A DNA stretch of 64,000 bases from Carbonactinospora thermoautotrophica (GTDB lineage: Bacteria; Actinomycetota; Actinomycetes; Streptomycetales; Carbonactinosporaceae). The stretch spans positions 1 to 64,000 of the forward strand of contig NZ_JYIJ01000018.1 of the NCBI RefSeq assembly GCF_001543895.1, written 5' to 3'. A program made the position numbers and the translations under genes. The notes under the pieces are model-generated. The model was not told the origin of the DNA and did not search any database. It worked only from the letters and a program-made list of their open reading frames with translations. This document shows, piece after piece, positions 15,805 to 25,835 of the stretch (within the stretch, counting starts at the first letter, position 1; each line of letters opens with the position of its first letter).

Positions 15805-15877
15805 CGCCCCAGGCAGGACTCGAACCTGCGACCAAGCGCTTAGAAGGCGCCTGCTCTATCCGCTGAGCTACTGGGGC
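15805..15877 (-). tRNA. tRNA-Arg (anticodon TCT)
   Basis: The acceptor GCCCCAG pairs with CTGGGGC. The D arm is GCTC...GAGC. The anticodon arm GGCGC-CTTCTAA-GCGCT gives anticodon TCT. The T arm is GCAGG-TTCGAGT-CCTGC. CCA is not encoded. The following 15878-16227 interval has no gene that I can support. Confidence 0.93.
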
Positions 15878-16227
15878 TCGCGCGCGGCAAAGTTTAGAGA
15901 ACTTCTCGCGGTCACGCCCCTACCCAGTCACATCCCGGATCAGACCGGTCCGCCGCGGGGTCGGGCGGCGGGCGCGGGGCATGCCGGCGACGGAGGCCAA
16001 CAAGGGGAGCGTACCCCGGGCGGACAGTGGAACCTGCGGCCGGGCGGCGCTGGAGGCGCGCCGGGATCGGAGGGCCCTCGGCCAGCGGGTGAGCTGTCCG
16101 TAGGCTGAACTCCGTCTGCCCGTAGGCCGGCTTGCGACGTGATCGCGCAGCCGCCTCGGGTCTCGCCTTGGTGCAGCCGCCGTGGAGCCCGGCCCCTCGC
16201 GCCGGTCTCGCTGTTGTGGGAGTGATC

Positions 16228-16710
16228 ATGGAGGTTGAACAGACAGTCTTGCCCGGCATCGGGCATCGGCACGATTTCGCCACCCGCTCCGGTCGTCGCA
16301 TCGGTGTGGTCACGCATCGCACCGGGCGGCTGGATCTGCTGATCTACGACGCGAACGACCCAGATACCTGCAGCGAGTCGGTGGAGTTGACCCGGGAGGA
16401 AGCCGACACCCTGGCCGAGTTGCTGGGGGCGCCGCGCATGGTGGAGCGGCTGGCCGAGCTGCGGCGCCAGGCCGAGGGTCTGGTCAGCGAGCAGGTGCCG
16501 GTCCCGGCCGATTCCCCCTACATCGGACGCACGCTGGCGGATACGGAGGCCCGTAAGCGTACCGGCGCCTCGATCGTGGCGGTGGTGCGACGGGGCGAGG
16601 TGCACGTCAGCCCCCCGCCGTCCTTCCGGCTCGAGGCTGGCGACGGCCTGGTCGTGGTGGGCACCGCCGAGGGCACCGCGGCGGTCGCCCAGCTCCTGCG
16701 GGACGGGTGA
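16228..16710 (+). CDS. KhtT-like regulatory subunit with RCK_C (TrkA-C) domain
   Basis: The 160-residue cytoplasmic protein has an N-terminal beta-rich part starting MEVEQTVLPGIGHRHDFATRSGRRIGVV. The C-terminal RCK_C domain (IGRTLADTEARKRTGASIVAVVRRGEVHVSPPPSFRLEAGDGLVVVGT) is the ligand-sensing fold of potassium channels and antiporters. It would gate the antiporter encoded 4 nt downstream. The ATG at 16228 has GGGAG upstream. The pair matches the KhtT/KhtU arrangement. Confidence 0.85.
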   Translation: MEVEQTVLPGIGHRHDFATRSGRRIGVVTHRTGRLDLLIYDANDPDTCSESVELTREEADTLAELLGAPRMVERLAELRRQAEGLVSEQVPVPADSPYIGRTLADTEARKRTGASIVAVVRRGEVHVSPPPSFRLEAGDGLVVVGTAEGTAAVAQLLRDG

Positions 16711-16714
16711 GGGG

Positions 16715-17953
16715 ATGCACGGAGCCACCCTTCTCGAACTCGGTGGCGTGATACTCGGGCTGGGCTTCCTCGGCATGCTCGCCAGCCGGGTCGGCATCTC
16801 TCCGATCCCGCTGTACCTGCTGGCCGGACTCGCCTTCGGCGCCGGGGGCATCCTGCCGCTGGCCACGAGCGAGGAGTTCATCGAGATCGGCGCTGAGATC
16901 GGCGTGATCCTGCTGCTGCTCAGCCTCGGCCTGGAGTACACCGCCAGCGAGCTGGTGACGAACCTGCGGCGCCAGGCGCCGGCCGGCGTGGTCGACCTCG
17001 TGCTCAACTTCACGCCGGGTTTCGGCTTGGCCCTCCTTCTCGGCTGGGGGCCGGTGACCGCGGTCGCGATGGGTGGGGTCACCTATGCGACGTCTTCGGG
17101 CATCACCGCGAAGCTGCTGGGGGACCTGGGCTGGATCGGTAACCGCGAGACCCCTGTCGTGCTCTCCCTGTTGGTCCTGGAAGACCTGGCCATGGCGCTG
17201 TACCTGCCGATCCTCACCGTGCTGCTGGCCGACGTGGGGCTGCTCGACGGTTCGGTGACCGTGGCACTGGCCGTGGCCACGCTCGGGGTGGTCTTCCTCA
17301 TCGCGCTGCGGTTCGGCGGCTTGGTGGAGAGGATCGTCGCCGCTCGCGACGACGAGGTCCTGCTGCTCAAGGTGTTCGGTCTGACGCTGCTGGTCGCGGG
17401 CCTCGCCCAGCAGTTGCGGGTCTCCGCCGCCGTCGGAGCCTTCCTCGTCGGGATCACCTTGTCCGGCACCGTCGCGCACACGGCGGCCGAACTGCTGCGG
17501 CCGTTGCGTGACCTGTTCGCCGCGGTCTTCTTCGTCTTCTTCGGCCTGCAGACCGACCCCGCCGCTCTCCCCGCGGTCATCCTCCCGGCCCTGGCGCTGG
17601 CCCTGGTGACCGCCATCACCAAGATCGCCACCGGTTACTGGGCGGCCCGCCGGGCCAGGATCGGCCCGATGGGGCGGGCGCGAGCCGGCACCGCGCTGGT
17701 GCCTCGAGGGGAGTTCAACATCGTCATCGCCGGACTGGCCGTCGCCGCCGGAGCCACCCCGGAGCTCGGCACCACGGCCGCCGCCTATGTGCTGTCCCTG
17801 GCGGTGCTCGGGCCCCTGGCCGCCCGCGCCGTCGAGCCCCTTCTGCGCTGGTGGATGCGCCGCCGGCCCCCCGTCTCGCAGCGGTCGGGCACGGAACCCG
17901 CCATCCCGCGCCCGGACCAGGACCAGGCGCCGGACTCGACACCCACCGGTTGA
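16715..17953 (+). CDS. CPA2-family cation:proton antiporter, KhtU-like
   Basis: The 412-residue membrane protein has about 11-12 transmembrane segments of the Na/H-exchanger fold. Recognisable blocks are GLGFLGMLASRVGISPIPLY, IGVILLLLSLGLEYT, ATSSGITAKLLGDLGWIGNRETP, VVLSLLVLEDLAMA (acidic LED in the ion path) and TALVPRGEFNIVIAGLA. It probably exports potassium or another monovalent cation in exchange for protons, under control of the RCK_C subunit encoded immediately upstream. The start is the ATG at 16715. Confidence 0.87.
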   Translation: MHGATLLELGGVILGLGFLGMLASRVGISPIPLYLLAGLAFGAGGILPLATSEEFIEIGAEIGVILLLLSLGLEYTASELVTNLRRQAPAGVVDLVLNFTPGFGLALLLGWGPVTAVAMGGVTYATSSGITAKLLGDLGWIGNRETPVVLSLLVLEDLAMALYLPILTVLLADVGLLDGSVTVALAVATLGVVFLIALRFGGLVERIVAARDDEVLLLKVFGLTLLVAGLAQQLRVSAAVGAFLVGITLSGTVAHTAAELLRPLRDLFAAVFFVFFGLQTDPAALPAVILPALALALVTAITKIATGYWAARRARIGPMGRARAGTALVPRGEFNIVIAGLAVAAGATPELGTTAAAYVLSLAVLGPLAARAVEPLLRWWMRRRPPVSQRSGTEPAIPRPDQDQAPDSTPTG

Positions 17954-18063
17954 CGGTCACCGGCGCGCCGGTCCGTCGGACCACCCGTCCCCGGGGAACC
18001 GGCGGGCGTGGCCGGCTCGGCGGAGGATGTGTCCGACCCGGGGCGTGGGGGCATCCTGGCGCT

Positions 18064-18569
18064 GTGACCACAAACCCGACCTCGGGGAGCGTGCTGGACA
18101 GCCTGGGCGGACTGCGGACCCTGCTCGGGGAGGTCCGGTTGCCTCTGGAGGTGCCCGGGGCGGCGCGGGCGCGACAGGGCCGCTGGGAGATCGTCGGGCA
18201 GTTGGACGACTACGTGCTGCCACGGTTGCGCCAGTTGGACGCGCCGCTGCTCACCGTGGTGGGCGGGTCGACCGGGGCCGGCAAGTCCACGCTGGTGAAC
18301 TCGGTCGTCGGTGCCGAGGTCAGCCGGCCCGGCGTGCTGCGGCCGACCACCCGCGCGCCGGTGCTGGTGTACCACCCGGAGGACGAGCGTTGGTTCGCTG
18401 GCGAGCGGATTCTGTCCGGGCCGGGGCGCGCCGCCGGCGACGCGCCCCGGCCGGGCTGCGTGAACGGGTCGCCGGGGTGGCCGAGCGGTTGGTCCTCGCG
18501 CCTGTGGCGGGGGAGCTGGCCCGGTACCGTGAAGCGTGCGCGGCGTTCGCGGCGGTGCGGTCAGGCTGA
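18064..18569 (+). pseudogene. Dynamin/YfjP-like GTPase gene, internally deleted and frameshifted
   Basis: From GTG 18064 the frame gives a normal GTPase N-terminus: LRTLLGEVRLPLEVPG, QLDDYVLPRLRQLDAPLLTVV, and the P-loop GGSTGAGKSTLVNS followed by GVLRPTTRAPVLVYHP. After residue ~115 (ERILSGPGR) the frame is nonsense. A family-like C-terminus (AGLRERVAGVAERLVLAPVAGELARYREA) continues in another frame to TGA at 18567-18569. Several hundred codons, including later GTP-binding motifs, are missing. Its 3' end overlaps the convergent pirin gene by 9 bp. Confidence 0.7.
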
Positions 18570-19559
18570 TCCGCCCGGCAGGCTCTCGTCCGCGCTGGTG
18601 CGGTGCGGCACCGGCGGGATCACCCCCATGCGACCGGCCTGGTAGTCCTCGATCGCCTGGATGATCTCGGCCCGGGTGTTCATCACGAACGGCCCGTACC
18701 GGGCGATCGGCTCCCGGATCGGCAGGCCGCCCAGGACGAGCACCTCCCAGCCGTCGCGGCTGGCCAGCGGCTGGGTGTCCGCGGCCTGGACGATCAGCGC
18801 GTCGCCGGGGCCGAAGACCGCGAGCTGGCCCTCCTCCAGCGGCCGCCGCTCCGGGCCGACGAAGCCGCGCCCGGCCAGCACGTACACCAGCGCGTTGAAG
18901 TCCCGGGGCCAGGGCAGCGCGAGCCGCGACCCGGGGGCGACGGTCGCGTGCAGGTACGTGATCGGGGTGTACGTGACGCCCGGGCCGGTGTGCCCGGCCA
19001 GTTCGCCGGCGATGACCCGGACCAGGGAAGCGCCGTCGGCGCCGGCGACCAGGGCCACGTCGCGAGCCTTGATGTCCTGGTAGCGCGGGGGCACCCACTT
19101 CTGGGCCCGGGGCAGGTTCACCCACAACTGCACACCGTGGAACAGGCCGCCCCTGGCCACCAGGTGCTCCGGCGGGGTCTCTATGTGCTGGATCCCGCTG
19201 CCGGCGGTCATCCACTGGGTGGCACCGTCGGTGATGAGGCCGCCGCCGCCGGTCGTGTCCTGGTGCTCCAGGGCGCCGTCGATCACGTAGGTGACGGTCT
19301 CGAAGCCCCGGTGGGGGTGCCAGGGGGTGCCCTTGGCCTCGCCTGGTGCGTACTCGACCGCGCCCATGTGGTCGAGCAGCAGGAACGGGTCGGCGAGCGA
19401 CAGGTCCATGCCGGGGAACGGGCGGCGCACCACGAAGCCCTCGCCCTCCAGGTGCCGCCTGGCGGTGACGGTCTTCGCCACCGGTCGCCAGGCGGTGCCG
19501 GTCTCGGGCAGGCGCGGCAGCCGCGGCAGGGTCAGGGTGTCGGCGGTGACGGCAGGCAT
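18561..19559 (-). CDS. Pirin-family protein
   Basis: The 332-residue bicupin protein is transcribed alone. The N-terminal cupin holds the metal-ligand block: LDHMGAVEY, then TPWHPHRGFETVTYVIDGALEHQDTTGG, and GSGIQHIETP. The C-terminal pirin domain contains ARDVALVAGADGASLVRVIAGE and VYVLAGRGFVG. Bacterial pirins are iron-binding proteins; some act as quercetinases, others bind metabolic enzymes. The ATG at 19559 follows GAGGAGG. Its stop overlaps the convergent GTPase pseudogene. Confidence 0.88.
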   Translation of the reverse strand: MPAVTADTLTLPRLPRLPETGTAWRPVAKTVTARRHLEGEGFVVRRPFPGMDLSLADPFLLLDHMGAVEYAPGEAKGTPWHPHRGFETVTYVIDGALEHQDTTGGGGLITDGATQWMTAGSGIQHIETPPEHLVARGGLFHGVQLWVNLPRAQKWVPPRYQDIKARDVALVAGADGASLVRVIAGELAGHTGPGVTYTPITYLHATVAPGSRLALPWPRDFNALVYVLAGRGFVGPERRPLEEGQLAVFGPGDALIVQAADTQPLASRDGWEVLVLGGLPIREPIARYGPFVMNTRAEIIQAIEDYQAGRMGVIPPVPHRTSADESLPGGSA

Positions 19560-19654
19560 CTCGGCCTCCTCGGAGTGGGTGCCGCGAAGGTTCAGCTACG
19601 CCCGGGCGAAGCGGCGCGGCCGGGCTGACGGGGTGCCCGGCCGCGCGCCGTGCC

Positions 19655-20209
19655 TCACTGCTGGAGGACCGCCTGGATCTCCAGCTGGATGTCGACCTTG
19701 TCGCTGAGCAGGACCTTCTCGCCCTGGAGCGGGACGTTGAACTCGACGCCGAAGTCCTTGCGGCTGATCGAGGTGGTCGCGCTGAAGCCGGCGCGCGTGC
19801 CGCCCCACGGGTCGGTGCCCACGCCGTTGAACTCGACCTCCAGGGTGACCGGCCGCGTCACGTCCTTGATGGTCAGCTCGCCGTCGACCAGGTAGCGGTC
19901 GCCGTCCGTGCGCACCCCGGTGGAGACGAAGCGCATCGTCGGGTACTTCTCGACGTCCAGGATCTCGGGGGACTTGATGTGCGCGTCGCGGTCGGCGTTG
20001 CGGGTGTCGATCGAGGCCATCTGGATGGTCGCGGTCGCCCGTGAGGCCAGTAGATCCTCGGCGATGTCGATCCGGCCCTCGAACTGGGCGAAGCTGCCGC
20101 GCACCTTCGACATGAGGTGACGGATCGTGAACGTCACCTCCGAATGGGCGGGGTCGATGTTCCAGGTCCCAGCGGTCAGGTTGAGCGCTTCCAGGGTGGG
20201 GGTGGTCAT
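19655..20209 (-). CDS. YceI-family lipid-binding-fold protein
   Basis: The 184-residue YceI protein forms a lipocalin-like barrel that binds isoprenoid-type ligands. Family signatures are GTWNIDPAHSEVTFTIRHLMSKVRGSF at the N-terminus, then SPEILDVEKYPTMRF and GTRAGFSATTSISRKDFGVEFN. There is no signal peptide, which is usual for the actinobacterial cytoplasmic form. AAAGGAG precedes the ATG. It is divergent from a MarR gene, with two inverted-repeat operators between them. Confidence 0.9.
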   Translation of the reverse strand: MTTPTLEALNLTAGTWNIDPAHSEVTFTIRHLMSKVRGSFAQFEGRIDIAEDLLASRATATIQMASIDTRNADRDAHIKSPEILDVEKYPTMRFVSTGVRTDGDRYLVDGELTIKDVTRPVTLEVEFNGVGTDPWGGTRAGFSATTSISRKDFGVEFNVPLQGEKVLLSDKVDIQLEIQAVLQQ

Positions 20210-20231
20210 CGGGCTCCTTTGCCGATCTGTA

Positions 20232-20279
20232 GTTGAACCTTCAACCGAGAGGGTACGAAAGGTGTAGTTGAATTGTCAA
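20232..20279. promoter_or_regulatory. Twin MarR operators between yceI and marR
   Basis: Two related inverted repeats are present: GTTGAACCTTCAAC (20232-20245) and TTGAATTGTCAA (20268-20279). The second overlaps the expected -35 region of the marR promoter, whose -10 is TACGAT at 20288-20293, 6 nt before the ATG. The placement suggests that MarR represses both itself and yceI. Confidence 0.65.
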
Positions 20280-20299
20280 TTACTGCGTACGATGGAGGC

Positions 20300-20758
20300 A
20301 TGACCGAACCGCGCTGGCTCGACGCCGCCCAGCAGCGGGCCTGGCGGGCGTACCTGGAAGGCAGTGCCCGGCTGGCTGAGCGCCTGGACCGTGAGCTACG
20401 GGAGGCGCACGACCTGAGCATGCCCGAGTACGAGATCCTGGTCCGGTTGTCCGAGGCACCCTGCCGCCGGCAGCGGATGGCCGACCTCGCCGCCTCGGTG
20501 TGGCAGTCGCGCAGCCGCCTCTCCCACACGATCTCCCGCCTGGAGTCCGACGGCCTGGTCGTCCGTGAGACCTGCCCCCACGACGGCCGCGGGGTCTTCG
20601 CCGTGCTCACCGACGAGGGCTTCCGGCGCCTGGAGGAGGCCGCCCGCACCCACGTGGCCGGCGTGCGCGCCTATCTCGTCGACGCTGTCGACCCGGCCGA
20701 CCTGCAGGCCATCGGCCGGGCCTTCACCGCCGTGGCGCGGCGGCTCGCCGACTCCTGA
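20300..20758 (+). CDS. MarR-family transcriptional regulator
   Basis: The 152-residue winged-helix regulator has N-terminal dimerisation helices. The DNA-binding block is MPEYEILVRLSEAPCRRQRMADLAASVWQSRSRLSHTISRLESDGLVVRETCPHDGRGVFAVLTDEG, the standard MarR recognition helix plus wing. The ATG at 20300 has TACGAT 6 nt upstream, so the message may be leaderless, although GGAGG also overlaps the spacer. It probably controls the divergent yceI gene through the two operators between them. The ligand is unknown. Confidence 0.87.
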   Translation: MTEPRWLDAAQQRAWRAYLEGSARLAERLDRELREAHDLSMPEYEILVRLSEAPCRRQRMADLAASVWQSRSRLSHTISRLESDGLVVRETCPHDGRGVFAVLTDEGFRRLEEAARTHVAGVRAYLVDAVDPADLQAIGRAFTAVARRLADS

Positions 20759-20778
20759 TCCGTCCGGCCGAGAACACG

Positions 20779-20841
20779 TTTTCCACAGCTGTTTTTCCAC
20801 AGGGCGCATCGGCGCTGGTAGATCACGGCGAGTTATCCACA
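20779..20841 (+). promoter_or_regulatory. Cluster of three DnaA boxes upstream of an ssb gene
   Basis: TTTTCCACA at 20779-20787 and 20793-20801, and the perfect box TTATCCACA at 20833-20841, are all on the plus strand. Spacings are 14 and 40 bp. This is no origin (no dnaA/dnaN neighbours or repeated AT-rich unwinding site). It could let DnaA regulate the following single-strand binding protein gene or titrate DnaA. Confidence 0.6.
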
Positions 20842-20936
20842 GATCGACTTTCTGCGCTGGGCGGCGCGGTCGTGTCCGCGGCATCGTCGAATCGCGGCCG
20901 AAGATGCCGTGACCCGACACGACCGAGGAGGATTCG

Positions 20937-21425
20937 GTGAACGACGTCATCGTCACCGTCACCGGCAACGTCTGCCACGACGTGCGACACGTGGTGACCG
21001 CTCAGGGGACCCACGTCGCCAGCTTCCGGCTGGCTTCGACGCCCCGTCGGTTCGACCGGAACGAGGGCCGCTGGGTGGACGGAGAGACGACCTACCTCAC
21101 GGTGATCTGCTGGCGGCATCTGGCCGAGAACGTCGCGAGCTCCCTGGGGAAGGGCGACCCGGTCATCGTGGTCGGCCGGCTGCAGGTGCGGAGCTGGGAA
21201 CGGGGCGGCATGCGGGGCCGGAGCGTGGAGATCGACGCCACCGCGGTCGGCCACGACCTGGCCCGCGGGACGTCGGCGTTCCGCCGTGTCAACCGGGGCC
21301 TGGCCCGGGACAGGGACGGCGCGGACGCGCCGGCCGCGGAGTTCGAGGCCGCCCCCACCGGGGGCCAGGACTTGGCCGAGCAGGCCCCGGGGACCGCCGA
21401 GGAGACCGAGGTCCTGGCGGCCTGA
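20937..21425 (+). CDS. Second single-stranded DNA-binding protein (SsbB-like)
   Basis: The 162-residue protein has an OB-fold SSB domain over residues 1-110 (VIVTVTGNVCHDV, HVASFRLASTPRRFDRNEGRWVDGETTYLTVICWRHLAENVASSLGKGDPVIVVGRL). The C-terminal tail is acidic and disordered but ends ETEVLAA. It therefore lacks the DDDIPF-like tip that recruits partner proteins. That matches secondary actinomycete SSBs such as SsbB, used in chromosome segregation or competence-like processes, rather than the replicative SsbA. The GTG at 20937 follows GAGGAGG. DnaA boxes lie upstream. Confidence 0.87.
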   Translation: MNDVIVTVTGNVCHDVRHVVTAQGTHVASFRLASTPRRFDRNEGRWVDGETTYLTVICWRHLAENVASSLGKGDPVIVVGRLQVRSWERGGMRGRSVEIDATAVGHDLARGTSAFRRVNRGLARDRDGADAPAAEFEAAPTGGQDLAEQAPGTAEETEVLAA

Positions 21426-21692
21426 GCGCGCGTCAGGTCGGGAGAGCCGGATCCGCCGGTGGCCAGGCGCGCGGATGTGCGTCAGGATGGGGAGCCCTGG
21501 TCCGAGCACCGATTGGGAAGGGCCACGGCTTGCCCAGGAATGGCACGGGTGATCGAAACGTTCCGGTTTGTGACTCTGGGCCGGCGCGCGCGGACCGAGC
21601 CGGCCAGGACGTGCCCGCGATGCCAGGCCAGCGCGAGCCGACCAGCAGGTGACCGAACCAACCACTGCGAGGGGACCAATAGGCTTACAGCC

Positions 21693-23357
<1,665 letters not shown>

Positions 23358-23376
23358 CGCGGGCCACGGTCAAGCC

Positions 23377-23405
23377 GCTGAGACGGGCCCAGGGTCCGTC
23401 TCAGC
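23377..23405. terminator. Bidirectional terminator between ettA and the hydrolase gene
   Basis: A perfect 10-bp stem, GCTGAGACGG (23377-23386) and its complement (23396-23405), has a 9-nt loop. It lies between convergent genes and overlaps the last codons of the hydrolase. Confidence 0.7.
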
Positions 23406-25002
23406 GAGCCGGGCCGTTGATCTCGCGGAGCCGGTCGCCCAACCCGTTCGGCGGACCGACTCGCCACAACTGCTCGCCGAGGTTCGCGCACGTCACGTCG
23501 GTGTGCGGCAGCCGGCCGGTCAGCAGGTACTCGGTGACCGTGCGGTCCACGCAGGGATTGCCGTACGCGGCGAACACCTGGTGCGCATAAGCGTCGACCA
23601 GGGTGACCAGGCGCACGTTCGTCGCCAGGCGCCGGCGCATGGCGAGGGTGCCCTCGAACGGGGTCACCGGGTCGCCCGCCGCCTGGACGAGCAGCACACC
23701 CGGGGTCCGGTTGCCGGTGATCGGCACTGGGCGGCGGATGCGGTTGTCGGGCCAGAACGCGCACGGGGTGATGTTCGACGCCTCCGCCCCGAAGAACGGG
23801 TACCGGATGGCGTCCCACTTCGCCTCCTGCGCGTAGCGCAACAGGTCACGCGGCCAGACCACGTCCTCGCAGAGGACGCCCCAGTAGGCGGCGGTCCGGT
23901 TGTCGTCCGCCACGCCGTCGCCCGTGCCGAGGTCGGCCAGTTCGGCCGCGTGGTCCGGGTCGACGGTCCCGGAGCGCAGCTCGGCCACCAGGCCGGCGAC
24001 GAGCGGGTAGGTGCGGTCGCTGTACAGCTGGACCAGCGTCCAAGCGCGCAGCAGGTCCCCGTCGACCGGGCCCGCGTCCGTCTCGACCGGATCACGCTCC
24101 AGCTCGGCGACGAGCGCGTCATAGGTCTTGCGCACCGCCGCCGCGGTCGACCCCAAGCCGTACCTGTCCTCGGACCTCGCCGTCCAGGTCGCCCACTGGT
24201 TCAGCGCCGCTTCGAAGCCCCGCCCGGACCTGCGCAGCTGCTCGCGCCACACCCATCCCGGGTGCACCACGCTGTCCAGCACGAACCGGTCGGCCCGCTC
24301 CGGGAACAGTTGGGCGTACACGGCCCCCAAGTTGGTCCCGTACGACCAGCCGAGGTAGGAGATCCGTTGCTCGCCCAGCGCGGACCGGATGACGTCCATG
24401 TCCCGGGCGGCGTACTCGGTGTTGAGGTGCGGGAACAGGTCGCCGGACACCCGCTGGCACTTGGCCGCGAACTCCTCGGCCGCGCGGGCGTCCGCGGCGA
24501 AGCCGTCCCGTCCTGAGTAGCGCGGCCAATTCTGCTCCGCCGGCTCCAGGCCGCAGGTGATCGGCGTGCTCTCGCCGACGAACCGGGGGTCGAAGCCGAT
24601 CAGGTCGAACCGTTCGTACAACTGGGGTGCGTACTCGGCGAGGGCTGCGGGCAGCCAGAGCCCGGATCCGCCCGGCCCGCCCGGGTTCAGCAGGAGCACG
24701 CCGATCCGCCGGTCCGGGTCACTCGCCCGGAGCCGGGAGACCTTGATCCGGATCGTGGCGCCGTCCGGCCGGGCGTGGTCCAGCGGCACCCGGACGTCCG
24801 CGCACTCCACCCGGGGGTCGCCGCCCGCTGACAGCGGACAGGGCCCCCAGGCGGGGCCCTGCGCGTTGACGCGGATGAACGGGTCGGCGGCCGGCGCGCT
24901 CCGGGCCGGGCTGGTGGGGGTGAACCCGGCACCGAGCGCTCCGAAGGCGAGCGCGAGCAGCGTCCCTACGACCGCCACGAGCACGATGAAGCGTCGTGAC
25001 AT
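23401..25002 (-). CDS. Secreted alpha/beta-hydrolase, tripeptidyl-aminopeptidase-like (TAP domain)
   Basis: The 533-residue exported serine hydrolase has an N-terminal signal or anchor (RRFIVLVAVVGTLLALAFGALGAG). LLLNPGGPGGSG forms the oxyanion region. The nucleophile elbow is GWSYGTNLGAVYAQLFPERADRFVLD. The C-terminal TAP-like domain includes VLLVQAAGDPVTPFEGTLAMRRRL with the catalytic Asp and DAYAHQVFAAYGNPCVDRTVTEYLLTGRLP with the His. Relatives SlpD/SlpE and TAP remove N-terminal tri- or dipeptides from extracellular proteins. A predicted lipobox is not obvious. It is transcribed alone, convergent with ettA. Confidence 0.88.
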   Translation of the reverse strand: MSRRFIVLVAVVGTLLALAFGALGAGFTPTSPARSAPAADPFIRVNAQGPAWGPCPLSAGGDPRVECADVRVPLDHARPDGATIRIKVSRLRASDPDRRIGVLLLNPGGPGGSGLWLPAALAEYAPQLYERFDLIGFDPRFVGESTPITCGLEPAEQNWPRYSGRDGFAADARAAEEFAAKCQRVSGDLFPHLNTEYAARDMDVIRSALGEQRISYLGWSYGTNLGAVYAQLFPERADRFVLDSVVHPGWVWREQLRRSGRGFEAALNQWATWTARSEDRYGLGSTAAAVRKTYDALVAELERDPVETDAGPVDGDLLRAWTLVQLYSDRTYPLVAGLVAELRSGTVDPDHAAELADLGTGDGVADDNRTAAYWGVLCEDVVWPRDLLRYAQEAKWDAIRYPFFGAEASNITPCAFWPDNRIRRPVPITGNRTPGVLLVQAAGDPVTPFEGTLAMRRRLATNVRLVTLVDAYAHQVFAAYGNPCVDRTVTEYLLTGRLPHTDVTCANLGEQLWRVGPPNGLGDRLREINGPAR

Positions 25003-25424
25003 CGGTGTCCTTCCAGTGATCGGCTCCGCCCACCATGTCCACCTGATCGATCAGGAGTAAACCGCCGAAAGAGTCACAAAAGGCGAAGCCCCCGGCGAGG
25101 ACCACTGGCGGGACTGCTATCCCAGCGCGGCAGGGCGGGCAGGACCTGGCGCAGCCGCCGGACCCGCCGCGGGTCGAGCCCGGCCCAGGGCGCGCCGTTC
25201 CGGAGCGCGGGTCAGGCGGTCAGCGGCGACCTCGCCGGTCAGCGGGTCCTCGGTGATCCCGGCCGACATCGCGTCCCAACGCGACCGCAGCCCGGGCATC
25301 CTCGTCCCAGGCACGTGGCCGGCTCGGCTTCCCGAGCGCATGTGGCCGGCTCGGGTTCCCTGGGACGGGTGATCGAAGCCACCCCTGGCCGCTTCGGCTC
25401 GGGGCCGTACGTAGGCTGACGGAC
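25003..25424. other. Divergent intergenic region with possible coding relic
   Basis: This 422-bp gap separates the hydrolase start from the thioesterase start. On the minus strand, ITEDPLTGEVAADRLTRAPE in one frame and LDPRRVRRLRQVLPALPRW in a shifted frame both look protein-like. A small broken gene may once have been here, but I cannot name it. Two imperfect copies of a GTGGCCGGCTCG-containing unit lie at 25316-25363. TAGGCT at 25412-25417 is the probable -10 box of the thioesterase. Confidence 0.3.
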
Positions 25425-25835
25425 ATGGCACGCCACGTCTTCCTGTGTCCTCTCCGCTGGTCGGACATGGACGCGTACGGCCACGTCAACAACGTCGTCT
25501 ACCTGAGGTACCTGGAGGAGGCCCGGGTGGACATGCTGTTCGTCCACGCGCCGACGCAGGGGGCGAGCCGGCTCGCCGAGGGCGTGGTGGTGGCCAAGCA
25601 CGAGATCGAGTACCTCAAGCCGCTGAGGTTCCGCCCCGAGCCGATCCGGGTGGAGACGTGGGTGACGCGCGTGGAGAACGCCTCGTTCAGGCTGGCCTAC
25701 GAGGTGCGCGACCCGGACGTGGTGTACGCGCGGGCCGCGTCGGTGATGGTGCCGTACGACCTCGTCGAGAACCGGCCGCGCCGGTTGCTGCCGGAAGAAC
25801 GGAAGGTGCTCGAGACGTTCCTTGAGGCGGCATGA
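25425..25835 (+). CDS. Acyl-CoA thioesterase, hotdog fold (YbgC/FadM type)
   Basis: The 136-residue hotdog-fold protein hydrolyses acyl-CoA thioesters. The catalytic signature is WSDMDAYGHVNNVVYLRYLEEARVDML, with the conserved Asp and the helix-starting HVNN. The following strands (KHEIEYLKPLRF, VETWVTRVENASFRLAYEV) are typical. The ATG at 25425 has TAGGCT exactly 7 nt upstream, so transcription is probably leaderless. The stop overlaps the next gene by 4 bp, indicating translational coupling. Substrate chain length cannot be judged. Confidence 0.87.
   Translation: MARHVFLCPLRWSDMDAYGHVNNVVYLRYLEEARVDMLFVHAPTQGASRLAEGVVVAKHEIEYLKPLRFRPEPIRVETWVTRVENASFRLAYEVRDPDVVYARAASVMVPYDLVENRPRRLLPEERKVLETFLEAA

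Noticed and set aside
20759-20936. Replication origin suggested by DnaA boxes
   Set aside because: Only three boxes are present, with no dnaA, dnaN or gyr genes nearby and no larger box cluster. Regulation or titration is more likely.
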